DNA of 64,000 bases from Sulfurimonas sp. (GTDB lineage Bacteria; Campylobacterota; Campylobacteria; Campylobacterales; Sulfurimonadaceae): NCBI RefSeq assembly GCF_026991475.1, contig NZ_JALXBK010000107.1, forward strand, positions 1 through 64,000, read 5' to 3'. Each line of letters begins with the position of its first letter. The stretch's first letter is position 1. Positions 7,702 to 16,326 of this stretch are shown here, in pieces. The notes below the pieces were generated by a model. That model was not told the DNA's origin. It did not search any database and saw only the letters and a program-made list of their open reading frames with translations. Made by a program: the position numbers and the translations under genes.

Positions 7702-8757
7702 TCAAGAAGTTAAATACAGAGCAATCTCGTCTGCTAAAAGATAGTCAGGGTTAAAAAAAGTAGCATTTTTTAGGAGCAGTTTCTTCTCCTGAACTAAAAG
7801 GGAAGCTCTATTTTTTTCTTCATCGGTTAAAATCTCTTTTTGTACTCCAACACAAGAACGAAAGCCTAAAAATATCTTTTCTAAGCGTATATCTTCCTGT
7901 GTTAAACTCTCCTCATTTATAGAGAGAGGATTTTGAATGTAGGCTTCAATGGATGGGGTAGGATAGTAGCGTTTTGTGCCAAGCTTGCCAACTGCACCTG
8001 CACCTGCACCTATGTAATCTTTATATTTCCAGTAGCCTAAGTTATGCTCTGAATGGTAGGTGCCGAAATTACTAATTTCATATTGTGTAAAGTTTTGTTT
8101 TTGTATTTGAGCAAAAATCCATTGTGTGATTTCTAACTGCTCTGATGACATTTCAGGACGCGCTTGAAACGCAGTACCCTCTTCAATGGTAAGCGCATAA
8201 GCACTGAGATGGTTTATTGGAAGACTAAACGCAGTCTCAATGTCTTTTTGTAGCAGCTCTTTTGTGTCGCCAAGAGTTGCGTAAATAAGATCAAGAGAGA
8301 GGTTCTCATAGCCAATTTTTTCTGCGTTTAAGAGTGCTTCTTTTGCCATCTCTGGGGTATGAGCACGGTTTAGTAGTTTGAGTTTGTCTTTGTTAAAGCT
8401 CTGTACACCAAAACTAATGCGGTTTACTCCAAGTTTTTTCATCCCCTCAAGCCACTCATAAGTAGCACTATTGGGATTTGCTTCACTTGTTATTTCGGCA
8501 TCTTTTTTGAGATAAGGTCTAAGGAGTTCAAAAATTGGAGCATAGAGAGATGGTGCAACTGTTGAGGGTGTGCCACCTCCAATAAAAAGTGTTTCAATAG
8601 ACTCTTTTGTTGTAGAAAATCTTTTAAGTTCATAGCTAAGTTGTGCTAAAAGTGCCTGCATATACTCCTCTTTGAGATGAAATTTATCTACATAAGAGTT
8701 AAAAGCGCAGTAAGAGCATTTGGAATCGCAAAATGGAATGTGTATATATAGTAACAT
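7702..8757 (-). CDS. hemW: Radical SAM heme chaperone HemW
   Basis: HemW is a radical SAM protein that inserts heme into target proteins. It is often mis-annotated as oxygen-independent coproporphyrinogen oxidase. The 351-residue protein has the cluster motif CDSKCSYCAF (CxxxCxxC) near residue 10, then FIGGGTPS, TSEANPNS and ISFGVQSFN. HemN proper carries an extra N-terminal part that is absent here. It lies directly upstream of tatB on the minus strand and diverges from rppH, as I recall for C. jejuni. Confidence 0.93.
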   Translation of the reverse strand: MLLYIHIPFCDSKCSYCAFNSYVDKFHLKEEYMQALLAQLSYELKRFSTTKESIETLFIGGGTPSTVAPSLYAPIFELLRPYLKKDAEITSEANPNSATYEWLEGMKKLGVNRISFGVQSFNKDKLKLLNRAHTPEMAKEALLNAEKIGYENLSLDLIYATLGDTKELLQKDIETAFSLPINHLSAYALTIEEGTAFQARPEMSSEQLEITQWIFAQIQKQNFTQYEISNFGTYHSEHNLGYWKYKDYIGAGAGAVGKLGTKRYYPTPSIEAYIQNPLSINEESLTQEDIRLEKIFLGFRSCVGVQKEILTDEEKNRASLLVQEKKLLLKNATFFNPDYLLADEIALYLTS

Positions 8758-8816
8758 TTTGAAAGTATAGCGAAATTTTTACCTTACCCTTAAGCCATTG
8801 CTTAAAAGCTTTTTAG

Positions 8817-8822
8817 TATAAT
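8817..8822 (+). promoter_or_regulatory. -10 box for the rppH-lysC-hobA-holB-folP run
   Basis: A perfect TATAAT follows the T-rich stretch GCTTTTTAG in the hemW/rppH spacer, the usual sigma70 promoter style of Campylobacterota. The predicted start near 8829 leaves about a 20-base leader before rppH. The following genes are tightly packed and likely share it. Confidence 0.65.
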
Positions 8823-8850
8823 CGCGTAATTTAATTTAGGTATATATATT

Positions 8851-9321
8851 ATGAAAAGTACAGAGAAATACCGTCCGAACGTTGCAATGATATTAGTTTC
8901 ACATAACTATCCACAAAAAAAAGAAATTTTTATTGCTCAAAGAAATGATTTGACAGATATTTGGCAGTTTCCACAAGGTGGAATTGATGAAGGAGAAGAG
9001 GTAGAAGATGCTCTTTTTCGTGAAATGGAAGAGGAGATAGGAACAAACGCAGCTGAAATTGTTGCTGCGTATCCTGAATGGATCTCTTATGATTTTCCAC
9101 CTAAAATTTTAAAAAAGATGAAGCCATATAAAGGGCAGATACAAAAATACTACTTGGTGAAACTCTCTAAAGATGCAAAAATAGATATACATACGAAGCA
9201 TCCTGAGTTTTCAGATTATAAATTTGTAACTGTAGATGATGTGTTAAATCTTACAGCGTATTTTAAAAAACCTGTCTATGAAAAAGTTATAAAATATTTT
9301 GTGAAGGAGGGGCTGTTATAG
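8851..9321 (+). CDS. rppH: RNA pyrophosphohydrolase (Nudix)
   Basis: RppH removes pyrophosphate from triphosphorylated 5' RNA ends, starting mRNA decay, and the family also cleaves dinucleoside polyphosphates. The 156-residue protein has the full Nudix box GGIDEGEEVEDALFREMEEE with the following IG at about residues 43-64, and the RppH features YRPNVAMIL, WQFPQGG and the C-terminal YFKKPVYEKVI. It is the first gene after a TATAAT promoter and is directly followed by lysC with no gap, as in C. jejuni. Confidence 0.94.
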   Translation: MKSTEKYRPNVAMILVSHNYPQKKEIFIAQRNDLTDIWQFPQGGIDEGEEVEDALFREMEEEIGTNAAEIVAAYPEWISYDFPPKILKKMKPYKGQIQKYYLVKLSKDAKIDIHTKHPEFSDYKFVTVDDVLNLTAYFKKPVYEKVIKYFVKEGLL

Positions 9322-10533
9322 ATGTTAATAGTTCAAAAATTCGGCGGAACAAGTGTCGGTGATTTAGAGCGTATTGAAAATGTAGCAAAGCGTGTAGCAA
9401 AAACGAAAAAAGAGGGCAATGATGTTGTAGTTGTTGTCTCTGCTATGAGTGGTGAGACGAATAAACTCGTTGGATATGCAGAGCACTTTTCAAAAAATCC
9501 TGCTCGCGCTGAGATGGATATGCTTCTTAGCTCGGGTGAGAGAGTGACTGCTTCACTTCTCTCTATTGCACTTCAAGAGATGGGTGTTGCTGCGACTGCT
9601 ATGAGTGGGCGTAAGGCTGGTATTTTGACTGATAACATTCATACAAAAGCGAGAATCCAAGAGATAGACCCTAAAACTATGCAAAACCTTGTAAAAGAGG
9701 GAAAAGTTGTTGTTGTAGCTGGTTTTCAAGGTGTTGATGAAAATGGTGATATTACGACTCTTGGGCGTGGTGGGAGTGACCTCTCTGCTGTGGCTATTGC
9801 TGGCGCGCTTGGGGCTGATTTATGTGAAATATATACTGATGTAAAAGGTATTTATACAACTGACCCACGCATAGAACCAAAGGCAAAAAAACTTGAAAAA
9901 ATCTCTTATGATGAGATGCTTGAATTTGCAAGTTTAGGGGCAAAAGTCCTGCAGAACCGTTCCGTAGAGATGGCAAAAAAACTCAATGTAAATCTTGTTA
10001 CAAGAAGCAGTTTCTCAGATGAAGAGGGAACATTAATTACAAAGGAAGAAAATATTATGGAAAAACCATTAGTAAGTGGAATAGCATTAGATAGAAATCA
10101 GGCTCGTGTCTCTTTGTGCGGTGTTAAAGACAGACCAGGAATTGCATCAGACATCTTTAATAGTCTTGCAGATGCTGATGTAAATGTGGACATGATAATT
10201 CAAACTAAGTCGGTTGATGAGAGTACAAATATTGACTTTACTGTTCCTGTTGGAGAGCTGCTTGATGCCAAAGTGGTTGTAGATGTTTTTGTCAAAAAGG
10301 GCGAAATTCAATCTGATTCTTATAATGAAGATATTTGTAAAGTCTCTGTGGTTGGTGTTGGTATGAAATCTCATGCGGGTGTTGCTGCAAAAGCATTTTC
10401 TGTGATGGCAAATGAGAACATTAACATCAATATGATTTCAACTTCTGAAATTAAAATTTCAATGGTTATAGATGAAAAGTACGCAGAGTTGGCAGTAAGA
10501 AGTCTTCATGATGCGTATGAGTTAGAGAAGTAA
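9322..10533 (+). CDS. lysC: Aspartate kinase
   Basis: Aspartokinase phosphorylates aspartate, the first committed step to lysine, threonine, methionine and diaminopimelate. The 403 residues start with VQKFGGTSVG (phosphate binding), have TLGRGGSDLSAVA and SLGAKVLQNRSVEMA, and end with two ACT domains from about 260 on, indicating feedback control by an amino acid. The ATG directly abuts the rppH stop codon. An internal start for a beta subunit is possible, as in B. subtilis, but I see nothing decisive. Confidence 0.96.
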   Translation: MLIVQKFGGTSVGDLERIENVAKRVAKTKKEGNDVVVVVSAMSGETNKLVGYAEHFSKNPARAEMDMLLSSGERVTASLLSIALQEMGVAATAMSGRKAGILTDNIHTKARIQEIDPKTMQNLVKEGKVVVVAGFQGVDENGDITTLGRGGSDLSAVAIAGALGADLCEIYTDVKGIYTTDPRIEPKAKKLEKISYDEMLEFASLGAKVLQNRSVEMAKKLNVNLVTRSSFSDEEGTLITKEENIMEKPLVSGIALDRNQARVSLCGVKDRPGIASDIFNSLADADVNVDMIIQTKSVDESTNIDFTVPVGELLDAKVVVDVFVKKGEIQSDSYNEDICKVSVVGVGMKSHAGVAAKAFSVMANENININMISTSEIKISMVIDEKYAELAVRSLHDAYELEK

Positions 10534-10541
10534 GAGCGGCT

Positions 10542-11090
10542 ATGCCAGACTTTGCACAATGGAGTTTAGATGCCATAAGAGAAGAGGGCGGTAGTCTCTC
10601 TTGGCTCGAAGAAGACCGTTTTGAGTGGTCAAAAACAACTGCGTATGCACTGAGCCAAATTCTCACTGGTAAAACGGTTATTATCATTACAGATGAGAAG
10701 CGAAAATGGCTAGAGCAGTATATTTTAACCTCCATAAATAGTGTAGAGTTAGATAGACCACTTGTTCCTATTGTAAGCATTGACAGTCTCTACTCTCATT
10801 ATAACAATCTAAGCGGTGGGGAGATGATAGACTTTGTTGAAGATATGATTTCTCAAGCCTATAAAGATGATTGTTTTTATTGGTACATTGGTAAGGGCGA
10901 TGATAAACGCAGCGATATTGCAAAAAGAAAAGATGAGAGTTATTTTTGGATTTTTGATGAAGATTTTAACAATGCATTTACACTTAAATCATATGACCCA
11001 TCTTTAGATATAAAGCTTTTACAGCTCTTTAAACTCTTTAATGCATCGCTTAATGCTACAATGTTTGGTGAAGTTGATGCAAGTTCGTAG
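10542..11090 (+). CDS. hobA: DnaA initiator-associating factor HobA
   Basis: HobA is a Campylobacterota-specific protein that binds DnaA domain I and helps it assemble at oriC, doing the job of DiaA in other proteobacteria. The 182-residue product matches the H. pylori protein in length and has the WSLDAIREEG and DRFEWSKTTAYALSQIL pieces I associate with the family. The order lysC-hobA-holB-folP equals HP1229-HP1232, which strongly supports the call. Its last 14 bases overlap the start of holB, suggesting translational coupling between two replication proteins. Confidence 0.9.
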   Translation: MPDFAQWSLDAIREEGGSLSWLEEDRFEWSKTTAYALSQILTGKTVIIITDEKRKWLEQYILTSINSVELDRPLVPIVSIDSLYSHYNNLSGGEMIDFVEDMISQAYKDDCFYWYIGKGDDKRSDIAKRKDESYFWIFDEDFNNAFTLKSYDPSLDIKLLQLFKLFNASLNATMFGEVDASS

Positions 11091-11682
11091 TCATATTCTT
11101 ATTGCTAGCGATATTGAAGAGGCAGTTGAGAATTTCAAAGAGCAGCTGCATGGTTTTCGTGTTGTTGCATTTGTTGAAGAGAACTTCAAAATAGAGCATG
11201 CAAAACTTGTGACTGCTGAGGCATATATAAGTGAAATGCAGACAAAATATCTTATAATTGCAGCAAAAGAGTTTACAGCAGTTGCGCAAAACTCACTTTT
11301 AAAGCTACTTGAAGAGCCTCCAAAAAATATAGAATTTATAATAATCTCACCAACAAAATCAAATCTTTTAACAACAGTACGCTCCCGTTTACCTGTTATA
11401 AAAAGTGAAACACACGCCCATATACAAGAGCTTACTATTAACCTTGCAAAAATGGACTATAAAGAGGTGTTTGACTTTTTAAAACAAAATAGCCGTATAT
11501 CAAAAAATGAAGCAAAAGCGCTTGTAGAAGCTCTTTTTTATAGAGCCACAGTTGTAGATAGATTGATTTTAAATGAAAATCAGCTTGAAATATTTGATAA
11601 AGCATATAGACTGATTGATTTAAACGCAAGAGCGCAGAGTGTACTTGCCATGCTCGTTATGAGTTTTGCAAGGGAGCGTTAA
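11077..11682 (+). CDS. holB: DNA polymerase III delta-prime subunit (short form)
   Basis: Delta-prime is part of the clamp loader that places the sliding clamp on DNA. I start it at the ATG at 11077 (201 residues), which overlaps the hobA end by 14 bases. The ORF-track start at 11041 would add 12 residues fully inside hobA. The protein lacks a Walker A motif, as delta-prime does, and keeps a fragment of the AAA+ fold: KYLIIAAKEF, then AQNSLLKLLEEPPKN and FIIISPTKSNLLTTVRSR (sensor 1 region). It is much shorter than the 330-residue E. coli protein, as in other Campylobacterota. Confidence 0.85.
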   Translation: MQVRSHILIASDIEEAVENFKEQLHGFRVVAFVEENFKIEHAKLVTAEAYISEMQTKYLIIAAKEFTAVAQNSLLKLLEEPPKNIEFIIISPTKSNLLTTVRSRLPVIKSETHAHIQELTINLAKMDYKEVFDFLKQNSRISKNEAKALVEALFYRATVVDRLILNENQLEIFDKAYRLIDLNARAQSVLAMLVMSFARER

Positions 11683-12818
11683 TGGTTGTAGAGGTTTTAT
11701 CAAATGAGTTAAATATAAAAAATTATTTGAAACTGCTTGGTGTCGATGGTGGCGGTGTAAATATTTTAGCTGCAAAAGCAGAGATGCATCTTGTAGCTAT
11801 TAAAGATTTACATGTCGGTGGTGCAAATATTTTAAAGCAGGATGCTCTATCTGTAGGAGCAGATTTGGCAGTGCCAAAAGGGACTGTAATAGCAGCACAA
11901 AAAAGAGTAAATGCTCTGCTTATTGCAACTACAAAAGAGCTTGAGATTCTTGCTAGAAAGGAACTCGCACAACCTTTTGGACTTAAAGAACTTGCACTTA
12001 AACTTAAAAAAATAGCAAAAGTGAAAAAGCCAAAAGAGTGCGAGATTATGGGTGTTATTAATGCCAATGATGACAGTTTTTTTAGTGGCAGTAGATTTTT
12101 AGAGCGTGATGCTGTTGTTATGATTGAGCAGATGATAGAAGAGGGTGCAGATATTATTGATATTGGGGCAGTCTCTTCTCGTCCAAACGCAGCGATTGTA
12201 AGTGCTACAGAAGAGTTAGAAAGAATTACCCCAATTTTAGAGTTGATAAAAGAGAAAAATATAGCGCAAAATGTACGCCTTAGTATTGACAGTTATGAGC
12301 CCTTAGTAATTCAAAAGGCACTTGATGCTGGTTTTACTATTGTCAATGACATTACAGGGCTTGAAAATGATGCTGTATGTGAGTTATGCGCATCGTACGA
12401 GGCGACGGCAGTTATCATGCATATGCAAGGAACTCCACAAACTATGCAAAACAGTCCTGCTTATAACTCTGTTTTAGATGATGTTTACTCTTTTTTTAGT
12501 GAGCGTATTGAAAAAGCAGAACATTTTGGTATAAAAGATATTGTTTTAGATGTAGGAATAGGATTTGGAAAGAGTTTAGAAGATAACATCTCTCTCATAA
12601 AAAATTTAGAGCATTTTTTAACATTAGAGAAAAAACTTTTAGTAGGTGCTTCAAGAAAATCTATGATAGATAAAATTTTTCCCTCATCAGTAGAGCAGAG
12701 ACTCTCAGGAACTCTAGCACTGCATCTTGAGGCATTTAGAAATGGTGCTGCAATGCTACGAGTTCATGATGTTTATGCACATAAACAGGCATTAGAAGTA
12801 CAAAAAGCACTACTTTAA
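11682..12818 (+). CDS. folP: Dihydropteroate synthase with N-terminal extension
   Basis: DHPS joins p-aminobenzoate to hydroxymethyldihydropterin pyrophosphate in folate synthesis and is the sulfonamide target. The classic barrel starts near residue 120 with IMGVINANDDSF, then DIGAVSSRP, VRLSIDSY, VNDITG, DVGIGFGKS and GASRKSMI. At 378 residues it is about 100 longer than the usual enzyme. The N-terminal 110 residues are an extra domain also seen in H. pylori FolP. The ATG overlaps the holB stop by one base. pabB at 35668 supplies the other half of the p-aminobenzoate branch. Confidence 0.95.
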   Translation: MVVEVLSNELNIKNYLKLLGVDGGGVNILAAKAEMHLVAIKDLHVGGANILKQDALSVGADLAVPKGTVIAAQKRVNALLIATTKELEILARKELAQPFGLKELALKLKKIAKVKKPKECEIMGVINANDDSFFSGSRFLERDAVVMIEQMIEEGADIIDIGAVSSRPNAAIVSATEELERITPILELIKEKNIAQNVRLSIDSYEPLVIQKALDAGFTIVNDITGLENDAVCELCASYEATAVIMHMQGTPQTMQNSPAYNSVLDDVYSFFSERIEKAEHFGIKDIVLDVGIGFGKSLEDNISLIKNLEHFLTLEKKLLVGASRKSMIDKIFPSSVEQRLSGTLALHLEAFRNGAAMLRVHDVYAHKQALEVQKALL

Positions 12819-12844
12819 AAGCTTACTTCTTTATGTAAGCTTTT
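12817..12844. terminator. Bidirectional terminator between folP and the cyclophilin gene
   Basis: AAAAGCTTAC and GTAAGCTTTT form a perfect 10-bp stem with an 8-base loop covering the ends of two convergent genes. Both directions finish in TTTT, so it can end transcription from both sides. Confidence 0.85.
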
Positions 12845-13371
12845 ATAATCTCTTGACGCTCTAGTGGTCTGTCTCCACCGCTTCTTCCCATAGTTGGGAC
12901 ATCATTAAGTTTCATAATTGTTTTTAGTGATTCTTGACCTACTATTTTTCCAAAAATAGTGTAGCCACCATTGAGCCATGGTGCAGGTGCTGTAGTAATG
13001 AAAAACTGGCTGCCATTTGTATTTGGTCCACGGTTTGCCATTGCTAAAATTCCAGGTTTGTCAAATACAAGATTTGCACCAAACTCATCTTTAAAATCTT
13101 TATGCCAGATACTCTCTCCACCGCGTCCTGTTTCGGTTGGATCGCCTCCTTGAATCATAAAGTTGTGAATAATTCTATGAAACGCAATACCATTGTAGTA
13201 ACCCTTTTTGACATGTGTCACGAAGTTCTCAACGGCTAATGGTGCTACTTTAGGGTATAGTTGTAGTTCAATTTTCCCTTGATTTGTCTCTAAAATGACA
13301 TGTGGATTTGCCTCTTTTGCAAAAAGTGTGATGTTAAAAAGCACCAAAAGTGCTAAAGCTATTTTTTTCAT
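12823..13371 (-). CDS. Periplasmic cyclophilin-type peptidyl-prolyl isomerase
   Basis: Cyclophilins speed cis-trans isomerisation of prolyl bonds during folding. The 182-residue protein has a signal peptide (MKKIALALLVLFNITLFA) so it should act in the periplasm. The core has FHRIIHNFMIQGGDP, GILAMANRGPNTNGSQFFIT and LNGGYTIFGKIV, with the catalytic Arg in FHRII. It is a single-domain enzyme of PpiA type. It starts one base after the msrB stop codon and shares a bidirectional terminator with folP. Confidence 0.93.
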   Translation of the reverse strand: MKKIALALLVLFNITLFAKEANPHVILETNQGKIELQLYPKVAPLAVENFVTHVKKGYYNGIAFHRIIHNFMIQGGDPTETGRGGESIWHKDFKDEFGANLVFDKPGILAMANRGPNTNGSQFFITTAPAPWLNGGYTIFGKIVGQESLKTIMKLNDVPTMGRSGGDRPLERQEIIKAYIKK

Positions 13372-13372
13372 A

Positions 13373-13762
13373 TTATTTCTCCTCTTGAAAGTCTAAACAG
13401 ACTGAATTTATACAGTATCTTTGCCCTGTTGGTTCTGGTCCATCAGGAAACAGATGCCCTAAGTGCGCATCACAGTTGCTACATCTTACTTCTGTTCGTA
13501 GCATACCGTGAGAAATGTCTTTTATCTCTTTTACCGCATCTTCTATACTTTCGTAATAGCTAGGCCAGCCTGTTCCTGAATCAAATTTTGTGCTTGATTG
13601 AAAAAGGGGAGCATTACAGCAGATACAGTTATATGTGCCACTCTCTTTATTGTTATAGTATTTACCAGAAAATGGAGCTTCTGTTCCATGTTGGCGACAA
13701 ACATAAAACTCTTCATCTGTGAGCTGCTCTTTCCACTCTTGCTCAGTTTTATTTACTTGCAT
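13373..13762 (-). CDS. msrB: Peptide-methionine (R)-S-oxide reductase
   Basis: MsrB reduces methionine-R-sulfoxide in oxidised proteins. The 129-residue protein has no signal peptide. It contains [30 protein letters not shown] and GQRYCINS with the catalytic Cys. The CICC and CSNC pairs form the structural zinc site. It overlaps the upstream helicase-like gene by 14 bases and is followed by a periplasmic isomerase, a small protein-repair grouping. Confidence 0.95.
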   Translation of the reverse strand: MQVNKTEQEWKEQLTDEEFYVCRQHGTEAPFSGKYYNNKESGTYNCICCNAPLFQSSTKFDSGTGWPSYYESIEDAVKEIKDISHGMLRTEVRCSNCDAHLGHLFPDGPEPTGQRYCINSVCLDFQEEK

Positions 13763-15182
13763 ATATTTCCTTTAGTTGTTGTAAGTTCTGTGAATCCTCT
13801 GCATAGAGTATATGTACAGATTCTTGAGCATGATTAATTGCATACTCAAGCTCATGATTTGTTGCTTCGTCTATATCCAAAAGTATTGCATCATTATATA
13901 TAAGTTCATTGAGATCAGTATAGGTTGCTAGTTTTAATGTTTCTAACTCTTGAAATGTAAGACTAACAGAGCTGTCAAATGCTTTTACTTCCTCTTCTAT
14001 AAAGAATTTTAAGTCATCAACCAATTTTGTTCTATTATCGCTGTTAGATACTATGAGTAACTCTTTTGAATCTTTTTGTTTGAGTAGCTGGGCTATAAGC
14101 TGGAGGGCTTTGGCATGTGGATTTGTCTCATAAAATAAAATATCTTTCTCTTTAAGCAGATAACTCTCTTTAAATGAGAATGTGACTTTATCTGCTGTAT
14201 CATTAGTGAGCACAATTTTGTGCTTAGCTTGCAAACTTTTAAGATGTGCTATAAACTCTTCTTGCATCAGCATTCCATCATCGCACATTATTATATTTCC
14301 TAGTGCAGAGTTCTTTTTTATGTCTATTTCATCTGGTGTTAAAATACTCACACTTAAGATGTCAAACTCTATAATTGCGTGTTCTATAATCTCTAAAAAT
14401 TGTCTATGCAGAATATCTTTTGCAAGTTTTGTCGGTTTTATAATAGTGATTTTAAGAGAAGGATTTTTCAAAATTTCAAATATGGCTTTGAGCAGTAAAG
14501 TAGAACTAAGTCCACTTTTAGGTGCTGCTTGAATATTTGTAAAATTCTCTAATGGGGCATCTATAAATGCTTTTTGTTCTGTATTTGCTAAAAAAAGTTC
14601 ATTGTCTTTATCTACGAGTGTATATTGGGTGAGGAGTGAACCAACTATTTTTTGTGGGCTGCCATATGAGTTTTGATTTTGTGGCTCTTTTTGCAATTTG
14701 TTTAGAATAGCATCTGCATCTAAATCATTAAAAATAATTTTTTCTTTTAAAAGTATCTTTTTCAATGAATCATCTAAATTCTGATACTCATAAGAGCTTA
14801 GATGGGTCATTAAAAGATAGTTGTGGATAGGAACATCGCTATTGTGAATAATTTCATCAAGCTTATTTGTTACAGCTTCATGCATAATAGTGTAGCTTAG
14901 TGTGTTTTGTGCCTGTTTTGCTTTTTGTATTTTTATAAGTGATGCGTTTTTTAAATCTTCATAAGACCACTCTTTAATTTCAAAAAGAAAAAGAGCTCTA
15001 TACTCATCATAGATCATTAATGGTATAGTTTGTCTGCGTTTATGCAGAAAAATATCTACATTATCATAAATTATGAGATTTGTATGCTTTTTTAGAGAGT
15101 ATATTTTATCAATGAGAAGATTGTGTTCCTCTTGCGTTTGAGGTGATTTGCCAAAGAGTGAAAAGAGGAAGTTTTTATTCAT
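13749..15182 (-). CDS. Helicase-like protein with degenerate P-loop, unknown function
   Basis: I do not recognise this 477-residue protein with certainty. Residues about 1-110 resemble a NERD-type nuclease-like domain ([24 protein letters not shown], then FEIKEW), and the rest looks like a superfamily 1 helicase core: [26 protein letters not shown] where motif I should be, [23 protein letters not shown] and [10 protein letters not shown]. Motif I reads [10 protein letters not shown] instead of GxxGxGKT, with the catalytic Lys position replaced, so ATP hydrolysis is doubtful. It overlaps msrB by 14 bases. It may be a structural relic or a regulator of DNA processing (inference). Confidence 0.45.
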   Translation of the reverse strand: MNKNFLFSLFGKSPQTQEEHNLLIDKIYSLKKHTNLIIYDNVDIFLHKRRQTIPLMIYDEYRALFLFEIKEWSYEDLKNASLIKIQKAKQAQNTLSYTIMHEAVTNKLDEIIHNSDVPIHNYLLMTHLSSYEYQNLDDSLKKILLKEKIIFNDLDADAILNKLQKEPQNQNSYGSPQKIVGSLLTQYTLVDKDNELFLANTEQKAFIDAPLENFTNIQAAPKSGLSSTLLLKAIFEILKNPSLKITIIKPTKLAKDILHRQFLEIIEHAIIEFDILSVSILTPDEIDIKKNSALGNIIMCDDGMLMQEEFIAHLKSLQAKHKIVLTNDTADKVTFSFKESYLLKEKDILFYETNPHAKALQLIAQLLKQKDSKELLIVSNSDNRTKLVDDLKFFIEEEVKAFDSSVSLTFQELETLKLATYTDLNELIYNDAILLDIDEATNHELEYAINHAQESVHILYAEDSQNLQQLKEIYASK

Positions 15183-15228
15183 TATTTAGAAGAAGTACCA
15201 TCTTGTAAAAAGAGGGTACTTAGAGGAA

Positions 15229-15513
15229 TTATTTACCAGCTGCTACGCGGTCTTTAAGACCTTTACCAGCTTTGAATTTAGGAGCCATTTTATCTTGAGT
15301 TGTGTATGTTTTATCAGTTCCTGGAACTTTACCAGTTTTACCTTTTTGTAATACAGCTGTGAAGCTACCAAAACCAACTAAAGAAACATCTTCACCTTTT
15401 ACAAGTGCTTCAGAAACTGCATCTGTAAAAGCTTTGATTGCTGCCTCTGCTTCAACTTTAGTTTTATAGTCGCCTTGTGCTTGTACTAACTCAACGAATT
15501 GCGCTTTATTCAT
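15229..15513 (-). CDS. hup: HU-family DNA-binding protein
   Basis: HU is a small dimeric protein that bends and compacts DNA. I start it at 15513 (94 residues, MNKAQFVELVQAQGDYKTKV) because an AAGG site precedes that ATG and it matches the family start. The 15 extra residues in the ORF track are unlikely. The core has VSLVGFGSFTA followed by the DNA-binding arm, which here reads KTGKVPGTDKTYTTQDKMAPKFKAGK. It is the only hup in the window and lies 46 bases downstream of helicase-like gene's upstream side, on the same strand. Confidence 0.95.
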   Translation of the reverse strand: MNKAQFVELVQAQGDYKTKVEAEAAIKAFTDAVSEALVKGEDVSLVGFGSFTAVLQKGKTGKVPGTDKTYTTQDKMAPKFKAGKGLKDRVAAGK

Positions 15514-15598
15514 AGATTTACCTTTTAGATTAAATTTTCCCGAACGTTCATGCCACATAGAAGTCCATGAAATAATTCAGCTACAGATACTTTATAGT

Positions 15599-15832
15599 TT
15601 ATTTGCTTAAATTTTTCTTCTTTTTTGTATATTGATGAATGAAATGTGATAATTTTGTTTCTTTTAGTCCAAGTTTAACATGATTACATAGTTTTGAGAA
15701 GTTTTTTGCTGAATCATGTGACATCAGTAAAGTTGCTAAATTTTTCATTTTGTCATATTTATCTTCCCTTGAATGTATAGATAAAAACACATCTTCAAGT
15801 CCATCTCTTTCATTTTTTGTTAAAGCACCCAT
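15599..15832 (-). CDS. Small protein of unknown function, paired with HTH gene
   Basis: This 77-residue basic protein (MGALTKNERDGLEDVFLSIH at the start, KKKKNLSK at the end) is predicted to be helical and soluble with no membrane segment. I do not recognise a family. It follows the HTH gene by only 4 bases on the same strand, so the two form one transcript. This pairing of a tiny regulator with a tiny basic partner is common in mobile or phage-derived modules, but no phage structural genes are nearby. Confidence 0.6.
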   Translation of the reverse strand: MGALTKNERDGLEDVFLSIHSREDKYDKMKNLATLLMSHDSAKNFSKLCNHVKLGLKETKLSHFIHQYTKKKKNLSK

Positions 15833-15836
15833 ACTT

Positions 15837-16076
15837 TTAATCCTCTAATCTGTTGATTTTTCTCACAGTTCTAATAATCTCATCATCATCCAATTTTCCC
15901 AACATTTTCATAACTATGGCTGCTGCTTGTGGTTTAGCACGCCCAAGCTTCCAGTCTTGATAAGTACGCATAGATATTCCAAGACCTTTAGCCATATCTT
16001 TGAGAGATATTTTTTTGCCATTGTTCTGTGATTCTACTGCATTGTGAAGGATATTAAACAAATCATCGATTTTCAT
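15837..16076 (-). CDS. Small helix-turn-helix (XRE-like) regulator
   Basis: The 79-residue protein contains a helix-turn-helix at about 24-50: ISLKDMAKGLGISMRTYQDW with KLGRAKPQ following, the typical Cro/XRE recognition layout. It is likely an autoregulator, since two TGTAT-ATACA palindromes lie 60-100 bases upstream of its ATG. Its 4-base spacing to the next gene indicates an operon. The upstream region is unusually AT-rich compared with neighbouring spacers, which would fit a transferred module (inference). Confidence 0.7.
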   Translation of the reverse strand: MKIDDLFNILHNAVESQNNGKKISLKDMAKGLGISMRTYQDWKLGRAKPQAAAIVMKMLGKLDDDEIIRTVRKINRLED

Positions 16077-16137
16077 AATGGTATTATACGAATAATATAC
16101 TTAAAGATACATATAAATACTATTAATATCTATTAAA

Positions 16138-16173
16138 TTGTATTTATAATACATTAAAAATTGTATAATACAA
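16138..16173. promoter_or_regulatory. Pair of TGTAT-ATACA palindromes, probable operator
   Basis: TGTAT-N5-ATACA (16139-16153) and TTGTATAATACAA (16161-16173) share the same half-sites and lie upstream of the HTH gene in a 250-base AT-rich spacer. The second also contains a TATAAT-like core, so a bound repressor could block a promoter. A further ACACG-N6-CGTGT repeat is at 16212-16227. Confidence 0.45.
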
Positions 16174-16268
16174 ACTATAGGATATGATATATAAAATATA
16201 TATAATTAAATACACGGTATATCGTGTAAAATTTACAAAAAAGTAGTGCTGCGTTTAGGAAGAGTTAG

Positions 16269-16288
16269 AATGAGCATAGAAGCTCATT
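16269..16288. repeat. Hairpin AATGAGC-GCTCATT
   Basis: A 7-bp perfect stem with a 6-base loop lies about 40 bases beyond the stop of the 16327-16980 gene. In the minus direction it follows, rather than precedes, a T8 run, so it is an imperfect terminator candidate. An AAACGCAG-type octamer (16249-16256) lies just next to it. Confidence 0.4.
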
Positions 16289-16326
16289 TATAAAAAAAAT
16301 ATAGGGTTTTTTGGGTGGAGAGAGAG

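Noticed and set aside
7702-8757. Oxygen-independent coproporphyrinogen III oxidase (hemN)
   Set aside because: The protein is short and lacks the N-terminal HemN part; HemW is the better call.
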